The position numbers were made by a program, and so were the translations under genes. A stretch of DNA of 64,000 nucleotides from Martinezella tropici (GTDB lineage Bacteria > Pseudomonadota > Alphaproteobacteria > Rhizobiales > Rhizobiaceae), in the NCBI GenBank assembly GCA_000799755.1, contig JUHI01000029.1, positions 1-64,000 of the forward strand. Direction: 5' to 3'. Numbering within the stretch: the stretch's first letter is position 1; each line of letters opens with the position of its first letter. Below, piece by piece: positions 52,905 to 60,325 of the stretch. Under the pieces are notes generated by a model. The model did not search any database. It was not told the origin of the DNA and was given only the letters and a program-made list of their open reading frames with translations.

Positions 52905-54323
52905 TTACAGGCGCTTTTTGCGCCAGGGCGCATTCTTCTGCCAATCGCCGGCCATGATGCTCCCAAACGGGATCACCTCGTCGACCACTTCGGCAAGACC
53001 GTAATGCTCAATCTGCGCCCGCACGTTGGCGGCGCTCTTGTAGGCGCTCGGCAATTCCGACACGTCGGCAAAACCGGAGAAGAAGCGTACGTCGAGACCG
53101 CTTGTCTCCTTCTCCAGGATTGCTGCGATGTTGTTCGGGCTAAGCCCACGTGAGTCCGCCCCATACTCCGCGGCCAGCTGCCGTATATGCGCGCTGCGCG
53201 AAATATTACGGCCGGCACCATGCGGCGAGAAGCCGAGACCATGAGCAGCATTCGTTCCACGAACGATCAGCACGGGTTCCGCCATGTTGAGCGGAATGAT
53301 TGTGAGATCGGTCGCGTCGTCGGCCCATTTGTCGAAGGCGGGTGTCGCACCCTTTCCGTGGTAAAACAACCCATCCGACTTCCGGAAAACGAAATTGTGT
53401 TCGTTCCAGAACCGGTCTGTGACCTTGGCCGAAAGCTTTTCCGCCGCCATGTCGTGAAGGACATAGTGGTTTTCCTTCGTCCACCGGCGGATTGTCTGCA
53501 GGGCCGACCAGTAGAGGTCGCCTTCCTCGGTGTCCGCCGGAATCCAGGCGTTCTCACGATGGGTCTCTGGCGAGATCTGCTCGCGGAAACGATTGGCGAC
53601 CTTCATGCCCTTGTCATAGAGCCGCGCACCGGGAGCTCGCGATCCATGATGGGTGACGAGCGCCGTTTCGCCGGTCGACTTCATGGTTCCGACATAGGCG
53701 AAATGATTGCCGTCGCCCTGGGTCGCGAAGTGTTCGATGCCGACACTCAGCGCTCCGTCGCGCAGATAGGGGTTCTGCTCGAAAGCCGATAGCGTCGCCT
53801 CGGAAGGCTTGATCTGCGCGCCGCGTGGGCGGCCGCCCGGACCAAAATGCGTCACGGAGTGTACGGCATCCAGCAGCGCTTTCGGATCGACGCCCGGAAA
53901 GATCGAGATTGCCATCGAGCAGCAGATATCGGCCGAATGCATGCCGGGATGGATCGCTTCGGAAGCGACCACGCCGCCAACCGGGATCGTGCCGATCGGG
54001 CCTGCCGGGCAGGCGTCCGGCATGATCGCCGCGGAACGGACGACCGGCGTGCGCACCAGCGCCCGCATCGTCGCGTTGACCTTCTCGACATTGTCCTGCT
54101 CGAAGGCGTTTTCGGCGCGGATATTCGAATAGATCTCGATGTCGTTGTCGGCCCTCAAGGCGAGCGTTGGTCCGGGCTGGAAGGCCTTTGCCGCTTCCAG
54201 CGCATCCGCCATCGAGCCACCCTTGCTCAGAATCGCATTGGCCGCATCAAGAGCCGGGCGAAACCACTTTCCCTGGCTCATGCCGGCGTCGATCAAATCC
54301 TGTCCGCTCATTACCGTTGTCAT
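52905..54323 (-). CDS. rtcB: RNA-splicing ligase RtcB
   Basis: This 472-aa protein is a GTP/Mn-dependent 3'-phosphate RNA ligase. Metal and guanylate-binding segments are present: HPGMHSADICCSM (Asp and Cys ligands, variant of DIGCGM), GDGNHFAYVG, THHGSRAPG, and GLGFSPHGAGRNISR with the guanylated His. It is longer than E. coli RtcB (408 aa) and belongs to the divergent branch found in rsr-linked operons. It is on the same strand as rsr, with about 525 bases of tRNA-like non-coding sequence between them. No rtcA cyclase gene follows in the window. A GGCGC-TTTTT-GCGCC hairpin lies at its 3' end (52909-52923). Confidence 0.93.
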   Translation of the reverse strand: MTTVMSGQDLIDAGMSQGKWFRPALDAANAILSKGGSMADALEAAKAFQPGPTLALRADNDIEIYSNIRAENAFEQDNVEKVNATMRALVRTPVVRSAAIMPDACPAGPIGTIPVGGVVASEAIHPGMHSADICCSMAISIFPGVDPKALLDAVHSVTHFGPGGRPRGAQIKPSEATLSAFEQNPYLRDGALSVGIEHFATQGDGNHFAYVGTMKSTGETALVTHHGSRAPGARLYDKGMKVANRFREQISPETHRENAWIPADTEEGDLYWSALQTIRRWTKENHYVLHDMAAEKLSAKVTDRFWNEHNFVFRKSDGLFYHGKGATPAFDKWADDATDLTIIPLNMAEPVLIVRGTNAAHGLGFSPHGAGRNISRSAHIRQLAAEYGADSRGLSPNNIAAILEKETSGLDVRFFSGFADVSELPSAYKSAANVRAQIEHYGLAEVVDEVIPFGSIMAGDWQKNAPWRKKRL

Positions 54324-54455
54324 TGTCTTTTCTGCGTCTGCAGTCCTTCTGGTTCAATTGCGTTTCTTTGTCCCGTCAAGCGGGGATATGCATGCGATCG
54401 ATGCAGCGGCGACGAGGGTGGACGAAACCGGATGGCCCCGCTCGTGCCAGAGAGC

Positions 54456-54585
54456 GTATGCCCAGGAGGAGTCGAACCTGCCAGACCATCCAACTTTGGT
54501 GGCTGTAGTTCCGCCTGGCATTCGCCGCTGCATTTGGCCATGGCGACCAGTCTTGAGGAAACAACCTGCTGGTCCTCCCTTTTGG
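54456..54585 (-). ncRNA. tRNA-like (Y RNA-like) module 3, nearest rtcB
   Basis: Reading the minus strand, the shared core CGAATGCC-AGGCGG-AACTACA lies at 54504-54524. It is followed 27 bases later by a T-arm-like GCAGG-TTCGACT-CCTCC (54466-54482, one stem mismatch) and an acceptor-like tail TGGGCA. Upstream a hairpin GACCAG...CTGGTC (54545-54574, 6-bp perfect stem) stands where the D-arm is in module 2. Boundaries are approximate. The position between rsr and rtcB matches bacterial Y RNA genes. Confidence 0.6.
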
Positions 54586-54589
54586 GAAT

Positions 54590-54723
54590 CGCGCAGCAGG
54601 GCGGGGTTTGAACCCGCACCCCGAAGGGCAACCAATGTAGTTTCCTCGGCATTCGCCATGTCATTTCGTCCGTGACGACGAGGTGTGGTGAAACGTCCTG
54701 CTCTACCGCTGAGCTACGAGCCC
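54590..54723 (-). ncRNA. tRNA-like (Y RNA-like, YrlA-class) module 2, with D-arm and T-arm
   Basis: On the minus strand the module opens GGGCTCG-TA, then a textbook tRNA D-arm GCTC-AGCGGTA-GAGC (54700-54714). Where a tRNA has its anticodon arm there is a long irregular stem region with the core CGAATGCC-GAGG-AAACTACA (54636-54655). A perfect T-arm GCGGG-TTCAAAC-CCCGC follows (54601-54617), then CCTGCTG. The 5' and 3' ends do not form a 7-bp acceptor stem, so it is not a tRNA gene. D-arm plus T-arm around an Ro-binding stem is the known plan of YrlA RNAs. Ends are approximate. Confidence 0.75.
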
Positions 54724-54730
54724 ATGAAAT

Positions 54731-54830
54731 TGGAGGACCCGACGGGATTCGAACCCGCGACCTGGAGATTAACGATCTGTAGTTTCATCCGGCATTCGTC
54801 ACGGCCTTCGCGCCATTCGCGGCGCGAAGC
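54731..54830 (-). ncRNA. tRNA-like (Y RNA-like) module 1, directly after rsr
   Basis: On the minus strand, a perfect hairpin CTTCGCGCC-GCGAAT-GGCGCGAAG (54806-54829) is followed by the core CGAATGCC-GGATG-AAACTACA (54778-54798). Next come a T-arm GCGGG-TTCGAAT-CCCGT (54742-54758) and a tRNA-like 3' end CGGGTCC-T-CCA (to 54731), so the CCA is encoded. No matching 5' acceptor strand is found. The rsr stop codon lies in another hairpin just upstream (54841-54860) that could take the place of a D-arm. Confidence 0.7.
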
Positions 54831-54849
54831 TATTGCTTTGTCGAGCTTG

Positions 54850-56406
54850 TCAGAGCTCGATCTGCTCGATGGCGTTGACCCAGCCGTCCGCTCCCTGGCC
54901 GTTGGCCGCGAAGGCTGCGATAACGTCATAGACGGCATCGGAAAAGCCGCCGATGTTGAGTACGTCGGCGCGGGTCGGCGCCTGTGTCGTCGCATGGGGC
55001 TGGATGTCGAGGCAGACCAGCTTCGCAGCCGGGTTGTGTCGCTTGATCCTTGCCCATTCCGTCATCACCGCGGTCGGCTGACCGTTCCCACGCGCATCCA
55101 CCCAGGATTCATTGTCCGAGATGAACACGACGAGATCGACCTTGGCCTTCTCGTTTGCCAGTTTGCGCAGCGGTGCGGAGCAGTTGGTTCCGCCGCCGCC
55201 GATCTTCGCCAGCTTGTCGGCATTGGTCATGACCGAATCTCGCTTGTTAAGGCTGACATGCACTACGTCATTTTCGAACGGCAGCACCCTTGCGTTCGGG
55301 TTGCGCTGCAGGAACGCCGCGGTCATCAGGCCGGCGACGTCGATGCAGCGGACCGAGGACGTCGCGCCCTTCCGGTAACCGGTCACGGGCGAACCCATGG
55401 AGCCGGAAACATCGGGGCAGAGCACGACATTGCCCGTCAGCGACGGAACGTTGGAGATGGCGATATCCATCGCATCCTGCAGCGCATCCCGTACGACCTC
55501 GGGAACCTGGCCGTCGACCATCTTCCACGCCATCATGAGCTGATAGGGGAAGACCTTCGCCTTGCGGACTTCATCCGGATCGGCAAGCCGCGCCGCCAAC
55601 GCCTCGGCAAAACCCTTGACCTCGAACACGCCGTTGCGCGCAAAGGTATTGAGGTTCTGCCGCACCATCTGCCAGCCCCCCTTGCGGGCGATCTCGACCC
55701 AATGCCTCCGCGTCAGCGGCAACGAGGTCAACATCTGGAACGGAACGTCCGGAACCGGACGTGCCTGGCCCTTGCGAAAGGCTTCCAACGCCCTGACAAG
55801 CTCCGGCAGCGCCGCATAGTCGTACGGCTTGCCGATTGCCCAGGCATAGAGCGCCTTGCGTTCCTCCGTCGCCGGCTTTGGATGCACCATGCGGATGACA
55901 TCTGCGAGCGAAGGGTCGTTGCCGACCATTGCGCGCAGGATCTGTTCCGTGCTGGCCCGCTCAAGCCATGCCTGCACCGCCTTCTTCGGCCGCGTGCCCA
56001 GCGACTTGCGGCCCGTAGCGCCGGAGCGCATGACCTGCACGAAGCCGCGCAGCATCTTGCCGCTTTTCACTACCCGCGGGAATGCACGGGCAAAGGCATC
56101 GCTCTGAAGGCTGGAGAGCATTGCAAGCAACGTCACAGGCATATCCTTCATATGACCCTTCTCAGCTGCGTAGATAGCCACCTTGGCGAGGAATTCCGGC
56201 TCCACTTCAAGAGCAAGCGCTTTCACCATGTCCAGCTGCTCTGCTCCGTCCGCATAGAAGGTGCTGTTGAACGTACCCGTGACGGCATATTGCGCCAGCG
56301 CTTCGTGGGGCGTCAGCCGATAGGCGGGGGCGGCTGCGTGATTGTTCGTGTCCGTGCCCGGAAGCAGCTTTCCGAGGTAGGATTTGAAGATTGCCTTGTT
56401 GGCCAT
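54850..56406 (-). CDS. rsr: Rsr, bacterial Ro60 (TROVE-domain) RNA-binding protein
   Basis: This 518-aa protein is a Ro60 orthologue. Residues 1-345 form the TROVE HEAT-repeat ring that binds Y RNA and misfolded RNA (LTPHEALAQYAVTGTFNSTFYA, RKALYAWAIGKPYDYAALPELVRALE). Residues 345-518 form a VWA domain with an intact MIDAS: D-x-S-x-S in CPDVSGSMGSP, Thr in GGGGTNCSAPL, Asp in FISDNES. It is the first gene of the rsr/ncRNA/rtcB unit, about 25 bases downstream of the predicted start of a sigma54 promoter. In other bacteria Rsr works with Y RNAs and exonucleases in stress RNA metabolism. Confidence 0.93.
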   Translation of the reverse strand: MANKAIFKSYLGKLLPGTDTNNHAAAPAYRLTPHEALAQYAVTGTFNSTFYADGAEQLDMVKALALEVEPEFLAKVAIYAAEKGHMKDMPVTLLAMLSSLQSDAFARAFPRVVKSGKMLRGFVQVMRSGATGRKSLGTRPKKAVQAWLERASTEQILRAMVGNDPSLADVIRMVHPKPATEERKALYAWAIGKPYDYAALPELVRALEAFRKGQARPVPDVPFQMLTSLPLTRRHWVEIARKGGWQMVRQNLNTFARNGVFEVKGFAEALAARLADPDEVRKAKVFPYQLMMAWKMVDGQVPEVVRDALQDAMDIAISNVPSLTGNVVLCPDVSGSMGSPVTGYRKGATSSVRCIDVAGLMTAAFLQRNPNARVLPFENDVVHVSLNKRDSVMTNADKLAKIGGGGTNCSAPLRKLANEKAKVDLVVFISDNESWVDARGNGQPTAVMTEWARIKRHNPAAKLVCLDIQPHATTQAPTRADVLNIGGFSDAVYDVIAAFAANGQGADGWVNAIEQIEL

Positions 56407-56441
56407 GATGGCACCTCTTGTTTCGTTCGTGCCAGATACCT

Positions 56442-56457
56442 TTCAAGCCGCGTGCCA
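56442..56457 (-). promoter_or_regulatory. Sigma54 promoter of the rsr-ncRNA-rtcB operon
   Basis: Read on the minus strand: TGGCACG-CGGC-TTGAA, with the -24 element (56452-56457) matching the consensus exactly and the -12 element TTGAA (56442-56446) near-consensus, at the correct spacing. Transcription would start near 56430, shortly before the rsr ATG at 56406. This agrees with the RtcR gene being a sigma54 activator. Confidence 0.8.
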
Positions 56458-56526
56458 GTTTGGGGAGCTGAGTGGAATGGGGGCGGATTATTTCAATATC
56501 CTATTGTTTTTTCGCGTTAAAAATTT

Positions 56527-56548
56527 TCTCGCCGAGACGAGATGTCTC
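56527..56548. promoter_or_regulatory. Candidate RtcR upstream activating sequence
   Basis: Two overlapping inverted repeats, TCTCG (56527-56531) with CGAGA (56538-56542) and GAGAC (56534-56538) with GTCTC (56544-56548), lie 70-100 bases upstream of the sigma54 promoter. That is the usual position for an activator site. The rest of 56460-56616 is AT-rich and would also carry the rtcR promoter. Confidence 0.45.
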
Positions 56549-56616
56549 CGGTTGCGAAATTTGAGATCCTGAAGGTATTATCTAAAAATATAGAGATTTA
56601 TAATTTTGGATAAACC

Positions 56617-58221
56617 GTGAAGCGACGCGTAGCCATCAGCATATTGGGAACGACCCTCGATGCGGGGAAATGGGACAATCGCTGGAGCCGTTGGCGCCCT
56701 ACCGTCGCGCTTTGCCAGCAATCCGGGCTCTTCGTCGATCGGCTGGAACTGATCCACGACAATCACGCACAGGCTCTCAGCGATCGGATCATCGGCGATA
56801 TAGGAACGGTTTCGCCGGCGACCGAGGTGCGCAGCAATGTCATCAACTTTCGCGACCCCTGGGATTTCTCGGAAGTCTATACGAGCCTTAGAGACTTTGC
56901 GCGCCGCTACAGCTTTGACCCCGACGTCGAAGATTACCTCGTCAATATCACGACCGGCACCCACGTAGCACAGATCTGTTGGTTCCTGCTGACGGAGGCG
57001 CGCATCATTCCGGGCCGACTGTTGCAACTCTCGCCGCCGCGCGACAGGGAGGGCGAACAAGACTTCGCCGGCACTCACCGCATTATCGATCTGGATCTTT
57101 CGCGCTATGACGAGATCGCCAAGCGCTTTGCCTCCGAACGGGAAGACGCGGCTTCCTTCTTGAAATCAGGCATATCGACCCGTAACGGGGCTTTCAACCG
57201 GATGATCGACGAGATCGAAAGAGTGGTGATCAGATCGACTGCACCGGTCCTCCTGACGGGGCCAACAGGTGCCGGCAAGTCGCAGCTTGCCCGCCGGATC
57301 TACGAGTTGAAGAAGACCCAACGGAAGGTCAGCGGACCTTTCGTCGAAGTCAACTGTGCGACATTGCGTGGCGACCAGGCCATGTCCACGCTGTTCGGTC
57401 ATGTGAAGGGGGCGTTTACCGGCGCGGCTGGTGAGCGTGCAGGCCTTCTCAAATCCGCCGACAAGGGCGTGCTGTTCCTCGACGAAATTGGCGAACTCGG
57501 CCTCGATGAGCAGGCCATGTGTCTGCGCGCGATCGAGGAAAAGAGATTCTTACCCGTCGGCGCCGACCGGGAGGTGTCAGCGCAATTCCAGCTGCTTGCA
57601 GGCACCAACCGCGATCTCGGCGAGGATGTCCGCAACGGACGGTTCCGCGAAGACCTCTACGCCCGGCTCAATCTCTGGACCTTCCAGCTACCGGCCTTAC
57701 GTGAACGCAGGGAAGACATAGAACCCAACCTCGACTTCGAACTCAGACGCTACTTGGAGCGGGAAGGCGAGAACGTTACCTTCAACAAGGAAGCGCGTGA
57801 ACGGTATCTTTCCTTCGCAACCGGTTCACAAGCCGTCTGGAGCGCCAATTTCCGTGATTTGTCGGCCTCGGTGACGCGCATGGCGACACTCGCGCCGCAT
57901 GGGCGCATTACGAGCGATGTCGTTGACGACGAAATTGAGCGGCTAAATGCGCTTTGGCGTCGCTCGAATGATGACGCTGGACCGGATCTGATCCTTGAAG
58001 ACGTGCTGGGTGCAGAGGCTGCCGATCGCCTCGATCGCTTTGACGCGGCACAGCTTGCAGCCGTCCTTCACATCTGCCGCGAACATGCGACGGCGAGTTC
58101 TGCCGGCAGAGCTCTGTTCGCAATCTCGCGATTGGAAAAGAAAAGCAGCAATGACGCAGATCGCCTGACGAAATATCTTGCGCGCTTCGGCGTCAGATTT
58201 GAGGACCTGAAACAACCGTGA
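56617..58221 (+). CDS. rtcR: RtcR, sigma54-dependent activator of the RNA repair operon
   Basis: This 534-aa protein starts at a GTG (56617). Residues 1-185 form the RtcR regulatory domain, a CARF-like fold (VAISILGTTLDAGKWDNRWSRW, LVNITTGTHVAQICWFLLTEA). Residues 186-430 form a AAA+ domain with Walker A GPTGAGKSQ, the sigma54-contacting GAFTGA loop, Walker B LFLDEIGEL and FREDLYARLN. The C-terminal part (AAQLAAVLHICREHATASSAGRALFAIS) replaces the usual Fis helix. Known RtcR proteins are switched on by RNA with damaged ends. It is divergent from rsr. Confidence 0.93.
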   Translation: MKRRVAISILGTTLDAGKWDNRWSRWRPTVALCQQSGLFVDRLELIHDNHAQALSDRIIGDIGTVSPATEVRSNVINFRDPWDFSEVYTSLRDFARRYSFDPDVEDYLVNITTGTHVAQICWFLLTEARIIPGRLLQLSPPRDREGEQDFAGTHRIIDLDLSRYDEIAKRFASEREDAASFLKSGISTRNGAFNRMIDEIERVVIRSTAPVLLTGPTGAGKSQLARRIYELKKTQRKVSGPFVEVNCATLRGDQAMSTLFGHVKGAFTGAAGERAGLLKSADKGVLFLDEIGELGLDEQAMCLRAIEEKRFLPVGADREVSAQFQLLAGTNRDLGEDVRNGRFREDLYARLNLWTFQLPALRERREDIEPNLDFELRRYLEREGENVTFNKEARERYLSFATGSQAVWSANFRDLSASVTRMATLAPHGRITSDVVDDEIERLNALWRRSNDDAGPDLILEDVLGAEAADRLDRFDAAQLAAVLHICREHATASSAGRALFAISRLEKKSSNDADRLTKYLARFGVRFEDLKQP

Positions 58222-58514
58222 CGATTGCGGGTTCGGCGGAGCTTCTTCCCAGAGTGCCGAAGGACGGGGTTCATAGGTCAGTCTGGTCCAAAAGTGGTGG
58301 TCTCGAAAGTTTGGAAGATCTATGGGCGTTTGAAACACCGGGCCGGCGGTTCAAATCCTTATCAAGAGCAAACCAAAAACCGGGGTAGTCCCTGTCTCTT
58401 CGAGCGCTGTCGCCAGCTAGGCGAGATAGTATAAAGCCGCCGGAATGCTGGTGCGGACGATGGCTGTTCAGCCGTGATGAAATCATATGCGAATTGCCCG
58501 TGTCGATTTAGGAC
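58222..58514. other. Intergenic region with a T-arm-like motif
   Basis: No gene is supported. At 58347-58371 the sequence CGGTTCAAATCC followed by TTATCAAGAGCAA resembles a tRNA T-loop and 3' side, but the T-stem is poor and no 5' half is visible. Nearly the same motif occurs at 2390-2413. No terminator is obvious between rtcR and the convergent aminopeptidase gene. Confidence 0.35.
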
Positions 58515-60311
58515 TCAGCGCTCGGCAATCGGCCGAGTGTGCCAGAGAAGATAAGGTTGGGCCTCAGCATCCACCTTACCGAGAAGCTGATCCCGAACAT
58601 CTGCGTGATAGCCATCGAGGAAATCGACTTCCGTCGCCGTCAGGCTGTCGACATTGGCCATGCGGAGATCGATGGGTGCCAGTGTCAGGCTATCGAAACG
58701 GCAAAAGCCCGGCCGGTCGGCTGTGACTTCCACCTGGTTCTCGATTCGGATGCCGAAGACGTCCGCTTTGTAATAGCCGGGCTCGACGGTCATGATCGTG
58801 CCGGGTTCCAAATTGTGCAGGTTGGGCTTCTTCGCAAAACGATGCGGATACTCATGGATCAGCAGATTATGGCCGACGCCGTGTCCGGTTCCGTGATCGT
58901 AGTCGAGCCCCATGTCCCATAGGGGACGGCGCGCCAGCGCATCGAGCTGATGTCCCTGCGTTCCAAGCGGGAAGCGCGCTGTCACCAGCGAGATGAAACC
59001 CTTCAGAACCGCGGTGTAGGTTTGCCGCATTTCATCGGTTGCCGTGCCGAAGAGAACGGTGCGCGTCACATCCGTCGTCCCGTTGGCATATTGGCCGCCT
59101 GAATCGATCAGGTAGAAGCTGTTGTCTTCAATGGCGGCATTCGTGTCGGGTTGAGCGTGATAGTGGCACATGGCCGCATTGCCGCCTGTGGCCGAAATCG
59201 TGCGGAAGCTCGGTTCGAAATAGCCGGCCTGCCTGGCGCGAAAGGCAATCAGTTGCTCCTCGGCATCCAGCTCGGTCAAGGGCAGATTTGCAGCCTGCCG
59301 GCGATGCCATTCGTTGTCGAGCCAGGCAAGGAAATTGGTGAGCGCAATTCCGTCCTCGAGATGGCAGGCGCGAAATCCTTCCAGCTCCGTGGTATTTTTG
59401 GTGGCCTTCGCGCTCGCAAGAAGGCTCGTCTGCTCGATCGTCCGGCCGCCTGCCGTCTTGATATGGGCGCGGACGGCTTGCGGTGCGAAGTTGGGGTCGA
59501 TCAACGTCGTCTTCCCGGCTGACACCTTTCCAACGGCGCCAAGAAAGTCCTCCGGATCAGCGATCGTGACATCGGACAATTCGAACTCGGCCCGATCGTT
59601 GCCGAGCTTGCGGTGATCCACGAACCATTCGGCGCGGTTGTCTGCGCCTAGCAGCAGGAACGAGTGCGGCACCGGGTCCATGGCGACATCGGAACCGCGC
59701 ACGTTCAAGAGCCAGGCAATATTGTCGGGCGAGGTTTCTATGAGCTGGTCTGCCCCCAAAGCCTTGAGCTTGGTCGTAATCCGCTGGCGCTTGCTGGCGG
59801 ACGTCTCTCCGGAAACCGAAAGCGGCATTGGCCTGATGAGGCCGACCGGGCGAGGCGGACGGTCAGTCCATATTGCGTCGAAAGGATCGGCATCGAGCGT
59901 TATCAGTTCGACATCAGCCGCCTTGCATCCGGCATACAGCTTTTCATAGAGGGCGCCGCTGATGAGCAGGGTGTGAATGCCGATCCGCCAGCCCGGCTTT
60001 CCGTGACGCCTTAACCAGAGGTCAAGCGGGTCGTTGTGGAGATGGTGCACGGCAAAGGCGGATAGATCCACTTCGTTGCGCACCTGCACCTGATAGCGCC
60101 CGTCGACGAAGATCAGCGCCTGCTCCGGCTGCACGAGCGCCATGCCGGCGGAACCGGTGAAGCCGCTGATATATTCCAGGCAATTGTCATGCGCGGCGGT
60201 CACTTCGCTTTGGTGTGCATCCGTTCGCGGCACGATCAAGCCATCCAGCTTTGCCCCCGCAATCCAGGCGCGCACATTGGCCAGCTTGCCCGAATCTTCA
60301 GTCTTGCTCAT
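58515..60311 (-). CDS. pepP: Xaa-Pro aminopeptidase (aminopeptidase P)
   Basis: This 598-aa cytoplasmic metallopeptidase is of the long three-domain type. Two creatinase-like N-terminal domains precede a pita-bread catalytic domain with metal ligands in LIDSGGQYANGTTDVTRT (two Asp), GTGHGVGHNLLIHE (His), TVEPGYY and RIENQVEV (Glu). It removes N-terminal residues before proline. The ATG at 60311 has GGGGACG upstream; an ATG at 60329 overlapping the previous stop (ATGA) is the alternative. It lies downstream of a proline iminopeptidase and peptide permeases, so proline-rich peptide use is likely. Confidence 0.9.
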   Translation of the reverse strand: MSKTEDSGKLANVRAWIAGAKLDGLIVPRTDAHQSEVTAAHDNCLEYISGFTGSAGMALVQPEQALIFVDGRYQVQVRNEVDLSAFAVHHLHNDPLDLWLRRHGKPGWRIGIHTLLISGALYEKLYAGCKAADVELITLDADPFDAIWTDRPPRPVGLIRPMPLSVSGETSASKRQRITTKLKALGADQLIETSPDNIAWLLNVRGSDVAMDPVPHSFLLLGADNRAEWFVDHRKLGNDRAEFELSDVTIADPEDFLGAVGKVSAGKTTLIDPNFAPQAVRAHIKTAGGRTIEQTSLLASAKATKNTTELEGFRACHLEDGIALTNFLAWLDNEWHRRQAANLPLTELDAEEQLIAFRARQAGYFEPSFRTISATGGNAAMCHYHAQPDTNAAIEDNSFYLIDSGGQYANGTTDVTRTVLFGTATDEMRQTYTAVLKGFISLVTARFPLGTQGHQLDALARRPLWDMGLDYDHGTGHGVGHNLLIHEYPHRFAKKPNLHNLEPGTIMTVEPGYYKADVFGIRIENQVEVTADRPGFCRFDSLTLAPIDLRMANVDSLTATEVDFLDGYHADVRDQLLGKVDAEAQPYLLWHTRPIAER

Positions 60312-60325
60312 TGTCGTCCCCACGA

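Noticed and set aside
52717..53153. Plus-strand frames starting after the GatZ-like gene
   Set aside because: They run into the antisense of rtcB and show no similarity or ribosome site.
54590..54800. Possible ordinary tRNA genes (D-arm, T-arms, CCA end) between rsr and rtcB
   Set aside because: No anticodon arm is found, the 5' and 3' acceptor strands are not complementary, and the pieces share a non-tRNA core motif. A Y RNA-like array fits better.
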